From NCBI RefSeq assembly GCF_040250305.1, contig NZ_CP158190.1, positions 3,876,001 through 3,940,000 on the forward strand: 64,000 nucleotides of DNA, given 5' to 3'. Under the pieces are notes generated by a model, which searched no databases, was not told the DNA's origin, and was given only the letters and a program-made list of their open reading frames with translations. This document shows positions 58,495 to 64,000 of the stretch, one piece after another. The stretch's first letter is position 1, and each line of letters opens with the position of its first letter. The translations under genes and the position numbers were made by a program. Origin of the DNA: Peribacillus frigoritolerans (lineage in GTDB: Bacteria; Bacillota; Bacilli; Bacillales; DSM-1321).

Positions 58495-59514
58495 TTATCG
58501 CGAATCTCTTGATTTAGTCTTGAATAAATGAATGTGGTCCAGCGCTTTTCCCGTTCCGATTGCAACACAATCCAGCGGATTTTCAGCGATGATCACCGGC
58601 ATTTGCGTTTCTTCACTGATGACTTTATCCAAATTGCGCAGCAAAGCGCCCCCGCCTGTCAGCACAATGCCTCTGTCCATGATGTCAGCCGCTAATTCAG
58701 GTGGTGTTTTCTCTAAAGTGTTTTTCACGGAATCCACAATTGCAGAAACTGTGTCGCTTAATGCTTTGGATATTTCCTCAGCTGTAATTTCGATCGTTTT
58801 CGGTAATCCAGTCAATAAGTCACGACCGCGAATTTCCATGTTTTCTACGCCTTCCGTATCCCCAGCAGAACCAATTTCCATTTTGATCGCTTCAGCAGTA
58901 CGCTCACCGATCATCAAATTGTAGTTCTTACGGATGTAAACGATAATGGCATCATCCATTTCGTCACCGGCGATACGGATCGATTGGCTTGTAACGATTC
59001 CGCCAAGGGAAATGATTGCCACTTCCGTCGTTCCTCCGCCGATATCAACGACCATGCTCCCTGTAGGCTCCCAAACAGGAAGGTCCGCACCGATCGCTGC
59101 TGCAAACGGTTCTTCGATTGGATATGCGTCACGGGCTCCAGCTTGTCTAGCTGCATCGATGACTGCACGCTGCTCAACTGCCGTAATTCCAGAAGGCACA
59201 CAAATCATGACATATGGCTTGTTGCCGAATACGCCCTTCTTTTGAGCTTCCTTCATATAGTACTTCATCATGGTAGCCGTCGTTTCATAATCGGCAATTA
59301 CTCCATCCTTCATCGGGCGGAGGGCAACCACGTTACCAGGTGTACGGCCGATCATGTTTTTCGCATCGTTTCCGACTGCAACGATTTGCTTTGTATCTGT
59401 TTGCACAGCTACAACCGATGGTTCACGTACTGCGATACCTTTTCCTTTCACATAGACAAGCGTATTCGCCGTTCCTAAGTCAATCCCTATATCTCTAGCG
59501 CCAATTCCAAACAT
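58495..59514 (-). CDS. mreB: Rod-shape-determining protein MreB
   Basis: 339-residue bacterial actin that organises wall elongation. It starts [20 protein letters not shown] with AGGGAGATA upstream; phosphate-1 DLGTANT, phosphate-2 [12 protein letters not shown] and the adenosine motif [15 protein letters not shown] are present. The N-terminal amphipathic segment typical of Gram-positive MreB is short. First of mreBCD. Confidence 0.97.
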   Translation of the reverse strand: MFGIGARDIGIDLGTANTLVYVKGKGIAVREPSVVAVQTDTKQIVAVGNDAKNMIGRTPGNVVALRPMKDGVIADYETTATMMKYYMKEAQKKGVFGNKPYVMICVPSGITAVEQRAVIDAARQAGARDAYPIEEPFAAAIGADLPVWEPTGSMVVDIGGGTTEVAIISLGGIVTSQSIRIAGDEMDDAIIVYIRKNYNLMIGERTAEAIKMEIGSAGDTEGVENMEIRGRDLLTGLPKTIEITAEEISKALSDTVSAIVDSVKNTLEKTPPELAADIMDRGIVLTGGGALLRNLDKVISEETQMPVIIAENPLDCVAIGTGKALDHIHLFKTKSRDSR

Positions 59515-59662
59515 TATGGTATCTCCCTTTCGTAAACAAAAATGCCTTTTTATAAGTTCAATAAATAATTTGTCGTTTTTTGACAATAAGAGTTTTGAAA
59601 AAGTTTCCTCTTTTAAAAATCATAAACAATATTATATCGTATCGTCAAAAATTTTGATAGTG

Positions 59663-60349
59663 TCATAAATAACCTTTTTCCTTCAAACTAACATATTTAT
59701 GTTCCCCGATGATGATATGGTCCAATACTTCAATCCCGATTATTTTACCACATTCGACTAACCTTTTCGTCACTTCAATATCTTCTCTGCTGGGAGAGGG
59801 GTCTCCGGAGGGGTGGTTATGAAGACAGATGATAGAGGCAGCGGACCTTTTGAAAGCCTCTTTGAAGACCTCGCGCGGATGCACGATCGAGGCATTGAGG
59901 CTGCCGATGAATACCGTAGTTTTTTGAAGCACTTGATTTTTCGTATTTAAATAGAGACAGACGAAATGTTCCTGTGATAAAAAGCGCATTTCTTCCATGC
60001 AATAATTGGCTCCATCTTCAGGAGATCTAATTACATAACGGTCTTGATCATTTAAATTGTTAATTCTCCTGCCAAGTTCGACAGAGGCCAGGATTTGAAT
60101 CGCTTTTGCTTCACCAATCCCTTTAATCACGGTCAGTTCTTCCACTGAGGCTTCTTTTAGCAGGCGCAGGCCCTTGAAGGAATTGATGAGCCTGCCGGAT
60201 AATTGCAGGACGGATTCTTCCCTTGATCCCGTCCTCAATAGCAGAGCGAGCAATTCCTGATTGGAGAGACTCTGCGGTCCGTCCTGCAGAAACCTTTCGC
60301 GCGGTCTCTCCTCTTTCGGGTAATCCCGTATTAACATTTTTTCGCTCAA
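59663..60349 (-). CDS. radC: RadC-family JAB domain protein
   Basis: 228-residue protein with an N-terminal helix-hairpin-helix region (LTVIKGIGEAKAIQILASVE) and a C-terminal JAB/MPN+ domain with HNHPSGDPSPSREDIEVTK. The JAMM metal-site residues are intact. Historically linked to DNA repair, though in bacilli no repair role is established. TTG start with GGAAGGG upstream. Between mreB and maf. Confidence 0.95.
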   Translation of the reverse strand: MSEKMLIRDYPKEERPRERFLQDGPQSLSNQELLALLLRTGSREESVLQLSGRLINSFKGLRLLKEASVEELTVIKGIGEAKAIQILASVELGRRINNLNDQDRYVIRSPEDGANYCMEEMRFLSQEHFVCLYLNTKNQVLQKTTVFIGSLNASIVHPREVFKEAFKRSAASIICLHNHPSGDPSPSREDIEVTKRLVECGKIIGIEVLDHIIIGEHKYVSLKEKGYL

Positions 60350-60395
60350 AAGATCAACCCTTCCTTAGAAAAGGAAAGATGCCAGAGGAAATCGA

Positions 60396-60965
60396 TCAGT
60401 CTAACTCTTCCTGCATCGCTTTAAGTTCCCGGGCCAGTCTCGAGACAGGAAGCCCGACAACTGAGAAATAGTCCCCTTTGATTCGTTCGACAAGAAGAGA
60501 TCCGTATCCTTGAATCCCGTAGCCGCCAGCTTTGTCAAAAGGTTCCCCGCTATCCAGATAACGTTCGATTTCAGCCTCTGGCAGCTCCCAAAATGTAACT
60601 TCCGTTTTTTCTGCGAATACTCTGCGATGCTTGCCGAATAGAATGGCGACACCTGTGTATACTTCATGTGTCCGTCCCGATAACATTTCCAGCATTCTTT
60701 TTCCATCCGCACGGCTTGTCGGCTTACCCAATATCTCACCATCAAGGACAACAACGGTATCCGAGCCGATTACCCAGCTTTCCTGAAATTTTGCCGCGAT
60801 GGCTTCCGCTTTACGGGAAGCCAGTTCTTTCACCGCTCCATCAGGACACATGTTTTCATCAATACTTTCATCGACATTGGAATTCATGCTTTCAAAGGGG
60901 ATTTGAAGAAATTGTAGAAGTTCTTTACGACGTGGTGATGAAGAAGCTAAAATCAATGGCTGCAT
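60396..60965 (-). CDS. maf: Maf nucleotide pyrophosphatase
   Basis: 189-residue house-cleaning nucleoside-triphosphate pyrophosphatase of the Maf/YhdE type (dTTP/UTP), also linked to septum formation. N-terminal LILASSSPRRKELL, GSDTVVVLDGEILGKP and KAGGYGIQGYGSLLVERI are family signatures. 46 bases upstream of radC. Confidence 0.95.
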   Translation of the reverse strand: MQPLILASSSPRRKELLQFLQIPFESMNSNVDESIDENMCPDGAVKELASRKAEAIAAKFQESWVIGSDTVVVLDGEILGKPTSRADGKRMLEMLSGRTHEVYTGVAILFGKHRRVFAEKTEVTFWELPEAEIERYLDSGEPFDKAGGYGIQGYGSLLVERIKGDYFSVVGLPVSRLARELKAMQEELD

Positions 60966-61112
60966 AATATAAAAGTCACCTTTCTTTACATAGGGAGATA
61001 CATATCTATCCTATCAAATAATGGTGCAATCCACAATTATTGTTTACTAGGAATCGACAAATGCCTGTAAGTATTTCCCGGAAAATAAAAAAGGTGTCAC
61101 AGATGGTTTCAT

Positions 61113-61150
61113 ATTGGGGAGCTTGTCCCATTAGGCAGCCCCCCTTTTTT
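61113..61150 (+). terminator. Orphan terminator-like hairpin between maf and spoIIB
   Basis: GGGGAGC, a 12-nt loop and GCAGCCCCC followed by T6 on the plus strand. No plus-strand gene lies upstream, so its role is unclear; on the minus strand it lies just after spoIIB but lacks a T-run. Confidence 0.35.
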
Positions 61151-61156
61151 CTTTAC

Positions 61157-62131
61157 TTAACTCGATATGTTTTGGTAATTCAATAAAAAATTCAGAAGAC
61201 TTTCTTGAGCCTGGAATAGCTTTTCTTCATTTTTGGAAGTCTCATATTCATCAATCGACTTTGCCGCAGCAGTCAGGTCATCGTTCATCTTTGAAAACGC
61301 TGGCGATAATTTCCCCGCCTTCAGTTCATCCATGTTTTTTTTCAGGGTTTCTTCGTTTACCGTCCCTGCCTTTCCACGAAGCTTTGTTGCGGATGTTTCT
61401 GCCAAAGAAGCATATACTGCCTTCATCTTGTCGAGAGTTTTCTCTTCTTCTTGGCTTGTCCCGGCCGCTTCAAAATTGATTTCCTTCCAATATACGTCCA
61501 CATCATATGACTTTAAGTACAAGGCCAGCTCTTTACTTGCAGCTAGACTCTCTGCCGATCCCAAGAATAGATAATAGCTGTCTTCCAATTTGAAGATTTC
61601 AGCAGGAACCTGCTTTTCAATGATTTTCTTTTGTATTTGCCTTGCCGCATCCTCGCTGCTGAATACTCCACCCTGTACAAGGAATGTCTTCAGCTGGTTT
61701 CCTGGTTCAGTCACTGCCGCTTTTTTATCTTCAACAGTGGCTTCCGTTGGAACCGGGGGCTCGACCGAAGATACTTCGGCTTTTTCCTTTGTAATCGTTT
61801 TAACGGCGATCAAGCCAAGAATCGACCCAAAAAAAACAGCACAAATGACAGCGATCATGAATGTCTTGATCGGTCTTTTATCAGAACTTTTCAGCGAACT
61901 GGTACCAAAACCGATGAGCTTCGGCATTTTCTTCTTTGGCGGTGTGGGAACCAATACGATTTTGTTTTCATTTGAATCCTCAGGGAGTATCCATTCGAAA
62001 CTCTCATCTGTGTGTTCCTGTTCCTGCTCCTTACTCGCCGCCTCTTGACTTTCAATCTTTTTATCGGCAAATACTTTTTCTTCCCCATTTATTTTAATCG
62101 TTACACCCTTGCTTTGTTCCGGCTTGCCCAA
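61157..62131 (-). CDS. spoIIB: Stage II sporulation protein B (SPOR-domain protein)
   Basis: About 324-residue protein. The start is a TTG at 62131 (MGKPEQSKGVTIKINGEEKV) with GGAGGGGAGG 7 bases upstream; upstream in-frame ATGs lie before that site. A cytoplasmic N-terminal region is followed by a membrane helix (about 88-110, FMIAVICAVFFGSILGLIAV), a Pro/Glu linker and a SPOR domain (about 146-220, TFLVQGGVFSSEDAARQIQK) that binds septal peptidoglycan. SpoIIB promotes septal wall dissolution during engulfment. Position between maf and comC matches B. subtilis. Confidence 0.88.
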   Translation of the reverse strand: MGKPEQSKGVTIKINGEEKVFADKKIESQEAASKEQEQEHTDESFEWILPEDSNENKIVLVPTPPKKKMPKLIGFGTSSLKSSDKRPIKTFMIAVICAVFFGSILGLIAVKTITKEKAEVSSVEPPVPTEATVEDKKAAVTEPGNQLKTFLVQGGVFSSEDAARQIQKKIIEKQVPAEIFKLEDSYYLFLGSAESLAASKELALYLKSYDVDVYWKEINFEAAGTSQEEEKTLDKMKAVYASLAETSATKLRGKAGTVNEETLKKNMDELKAGKLSPAFSKMNDDLTAAAKSIDEYETSKNEEKLFQAQESLLNFLLNYQNISS

Positions 62132-62175
62132 TTTTTTTCCTCCCCTCCAGATCATTTTTTTCATCCTAACATAGA

Positions 62176-62214
62176 GGTAAAAAAAAATAACAAGACTTTT
62201 GTCGTCTTGTCATT
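62176..62214 (-). terminator. Terminator upstream of spoIIB
   Basis: The minus strand reads ACAAGAC-GACAAAA-GTCTTGT then TATTTTTTTTTA. It would end transcripts coming from comC or from the small frame at 62236-62298. Confidence 0.8.
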
Positions 62215-62235
62215 AATAGGTTTCGTCAAATTTCC

Positions 62236-62298
62236 CTATTCATAAATGGGTAACGAAAATAGACTTACAGGTACTGGTACTTCTGGTTCATGAACCAT
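62236..62298 (-). CDS. Possible 20-codon small ORF between comC and spoIIB
   Basis: ATG at 62298, stop TAG at 62236, with AGAGGTG seven bases before the start. The product is a Pro/Val-rich 20-residue peptide beginning MVHEPEVPVPV. It is followed within 25 bases by a strong terminator, so it could be the end of a short transcript. No family recognised; it may be chance. Confidence 0.3.
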   Translation of the reverse strand: MVHEPEVPVPVSLFSLPIYE

Positions 62299-62438
62299 TC
62301 AATATCACCTCTCACCAATTACATATATCACTCTTTCGTGTCAGCTTCACTTGCAGCCAATTGGGGATAGTTCCCTACTGAGCTATTGTTCAGGTGATTT
62401 TTGACAAATTCCTCTTGAATTAGGATGGTTCTATAAGC

Positions 62439-63191
62439 TCATCTTAAAAAAGTTACATACCAATGTAAAAGGGAATCGCCCCAAAAATAAGCAGTCAATG
62501 TCCCAAAAACGATATACGGTCCGAAAGGAATAAGTGTTTTCTTTTTAAGGATTCCGGTCAGCAATCCGATGATGCCAAGCAATGCCCCATAAAAGCACGC
62601 AAAAAGAAACGATAACAGCACCATCTTCATTCCCAGTACAAAGCCAATCACTGCAAACAGCTTGATATCACCGCCACCCATGCCACCCTGACTCACTACT
62701 GCGATTAATAACAGCAGGCTAAAGCCAACCACGGCCCCGACAATTGACCCCCACCAGGGCGACAGCGGAAATGAGACTCTTAAAACGATAAAAATCACCG
62801 TAAAGAAAAGCAGTATTTTATCGGGTATGAGCATATAGGCGACATCAGTCACGAAGATGATCATAAATAATGAAATCAATGTCAAGCCAACCAAGAGTTC
62901 GCTCGACCAGCCAAGGAATATCGGAGCAGAGGTAAACAAAACACCGGTCAGCATTTCCACGGCCGGATAAAGGGGGGAAATCCTTGCTTTACAGCCCCGG
63001 CATTTACCGACTTGCAACATATAAGAAATAACCGGTATCAACTCGAAGAATGTCAATGTACGCCCGCAAGAAGGGCAGGCGGAGCGACGATTCGCAAATG
63101 AATGACCTGCTGGAACACTTAAACCGACAACGTTAAAGAATGAGCCTAAAATTAAGCCCAATACGAAGAGATAGATATGGATAGCCATCAT
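62439..63191 (-). CDS. comC: Type IV prepilin peptidase ComC
   Basis: 250-residue A24-family aspartic peptidase that cleaves and methylates the prepilin-like ComG proteins for DNA uptake. N-terminal GLILGSFFNVVGLSVPAG, two Cys pairs (CPSCGR, CRGCKA), and catalytic aspartates in VTDVAYMLIPD and GGGDIKLFAVIG, with about seven membrane helices. All are intact. No strong ribosome site. In B. subtilis comC follows folC; here an IS1182 sequence lies upstream instead. Confidence 0.95.
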   Translation of the reverse strand: MMAIHIYLFVLGLILGSFFNVVGLSVPAGHSFANRRSACPSCGRTLTFFELIPVISYMLQVGKCRGCKARISPLYPAVEMLTGVLFTSAPIFLGWSSELLVGLTLISLFMIIFVTDVAYMLIPDKILLFFTVIFIVLRVSFPLSPWWGSIVGAVVGFSLLLLIAVVSQGGMGGGDIKLFAVIGFVLGMKMVLLSFLFACFYGALLGIIGLLTGILKKKTLIPFGPYIVFGTLTAYFWGDSLLHWYVTFLR

Positions 63192-63442
63192 TTATACAAA
63201 GTGCATGAGGATTCGATTGCCTTTCTTTGAAACCCTGATATAAAAGTCCCTTCCGCTATGTAATCATCACTGGGGTTCTTCATGATTATTCATTCCTCCC
63301 GTCATTTCATTAAGTAGATCCTACTATTCATCAATCATGTAGAATCAATATATAAACATATTTTAACAAATATACTTGGTGATTTGTTATCAATCACTCT
63401 ATTGGAGTTTTTTCTTTTCAAGAGGCTCTTTAACAAGAGAAA

Positions 63443-63662
63443 AGGACCTTCGAAAAGGTCCTTTCAGACTGTAGACAAACTCGATGAAAATCGATTTTGT
63501 CTACAGTTTTTTTTGGCTTGTACAAATTTGGACGTTGATTGGAACGTAGGGCACTCGCTTTCCGCGGGCGGTCCGGGAGCCTCCTCGGCGCACTTGCGCC
63601 TGTGGGGTCTCCCTTGGACTCGCTATTCCCGCAGGAGTCTCGCCCCTTCCGTTCCAATCAAC
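63443..63662. repeat. Interspersed GC-rich repeat, copy D, with 13-bp terminal inverted repeats
   Basis: Two hairpins (AAGGACCT/AGGTCCTT at 63443-63464; ACTGTAGACAAA/TTTGTCTACAGT at 63469-63508, followed by T8) precede the core 63535-63662. The core is bounded by the perfect inverted repeat GTTGATTGGAACG / CGTTCCAATCAAC and has a nested palindromic interior with central GGCGCACTTGCGCC. It lies 85 bases before an IS1182 transposase start. Best-preserved copy. Confidence 0.9.
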
Positions 63663-63747
63663 TATGTTTAAAATTTTAGATGGAACTCCTTTTGCCTATA
63701 GACTTTTTTGTTTTAAAATAGAACTATTAAAACTTGAGGTGATGAGG

Positions 63748-64000
63748 ATGCTTTCGAAACATAATTCTATTCAGCGAGACCAACTTGAAATGATTACTTT
63801 AGATCAACTGGTGCCCGCGAATCATTTGGTTCGTAAAATTGAGGCTGCCATTGACTTCACTTTCATTTATGATTTGGTGAAAGATATATATTCAGAGATA
63901 GGAAGCCCAAGTATTGATCCAGTTATATTGACCAAACTGACTTTCATTCAATTTACCCTCGGTATTCGTTCAATGCATAAAGCAATTGAAGAAGTTGAAA
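63748..64000 (+). mobile_element. IS1182-family transposase, 5' part
   Basis: First 84 codons of a transposase beginning MLSKHNSIQRDQLEMITLDQ and including HLVRKIEAAIDFTFIYDLVK and IDPVILTKLTFIQFTLGIRS, the conserved N-terminal region of IS1182/IS5-type transposases. GAGGTGATGAG precedes the ATG. The gene runs off the right edge, so completeness is unknown. It occupies the space where folC would be expected upstream of comC. A related, internally deleted copy lies at 47091-47375. Confidence 0.9.

Overview
The window is a stretch of Bacillaceae (endospore-forming Firmicute) chromosome. Its gene order closely follows the comC-spoIIB-maf-radC-mreBCD-minCD-spoIVFAB-rplU-prp-rpmA-spo0B-obg-pheBA-nad-safA-bofC-ruvAB-queA-tgt-yajC-spoVB-comN-secDF-recJ-apt-relA-dtd-hisS-aspS block known from Bacillus subtilis. 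The sporulation genes (spoVB, bofC, safA, a YhcN/YlaJ lipoprotein, spo0B, spoIVFA, spoIVFB, spoIIB) show a spore former. The RNase E/G gene, the liv operons and the repeat families point to a relative outside B. subtilis, perhaps Peribacillus/'Bacillus simplex'-like; that placement is inference only. Most genes lie on the minus strand.

Layout, left to right. (1) 1-6.8 kb: a complete branched-chain amino-acid ABC operon (livK-livH-livM-livG-livF, minus strand), followed by a second livK and the start of a second livH that leaves the window, so the operon is tandemly duplicated. A good CodY-box match precedes the first copy. (2) 6.9-10.2 kb: tcdA, an M20 peptidase and a NERD-domain protein bracketed by arrays of a 21-bp repeat. 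(3) 10.5-14.3 kb: a 6S RNA gene, then aspS and hisS with a T-box leader. (4) 14.3-32.7 kb: housekeeping genes: a small HTH protein, a cell-wall amidase, dtd, relA, apt, recJ, secDF, comN, spoVB, a DUF421 protein, a TIGR04086-type membrane protein, yajC, tgt, queA, a DUF2905 protein, ruvB and ruvA. (5) 32.8-39 kb: sporulation cluster bofC, YhcN/YlaJ lipoprotein, CotS-like kinase and a very repeat-rich safA, followed by a plus-strand zinc metallopeptidase. (6) 39.4-45.5 kb: NAD synthesis nadB-nadC-nadA divergent from nifS-nadR, then a repetitive protein of unknown function. (7) 45.9-51.4 kb: pheA, separated from pheB by a repeat and an IS1182 remnant, then obg, spo0B and the rplU-prp-rpmA operon. 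(8) 51.4-63.2 kb: RNase E/G, spoIVFB/FA, a YabR-like S1 protein, minD/C, mreD/C/B, radC, maf, spoIIB and comC. (9) The right edge holds an interspersed repeat and the start of an intact-looking IS1182-type transposase.

The window is mainly conserved core chromosome. The unusual material is in the non-coding and repetitive DNA. Four copies of a GC-rich palindromic repeat sit beside a TTGTCTACAG terminator-like hairpin, two of them directly upstream of IS1182 sequences. A 21-bp repeat flanks the NERD gene and supplies its stop codon. SafA carries two large internal repeat blocks. I found no CRISPR array, rRNA, tRNA, prophage or defence island.
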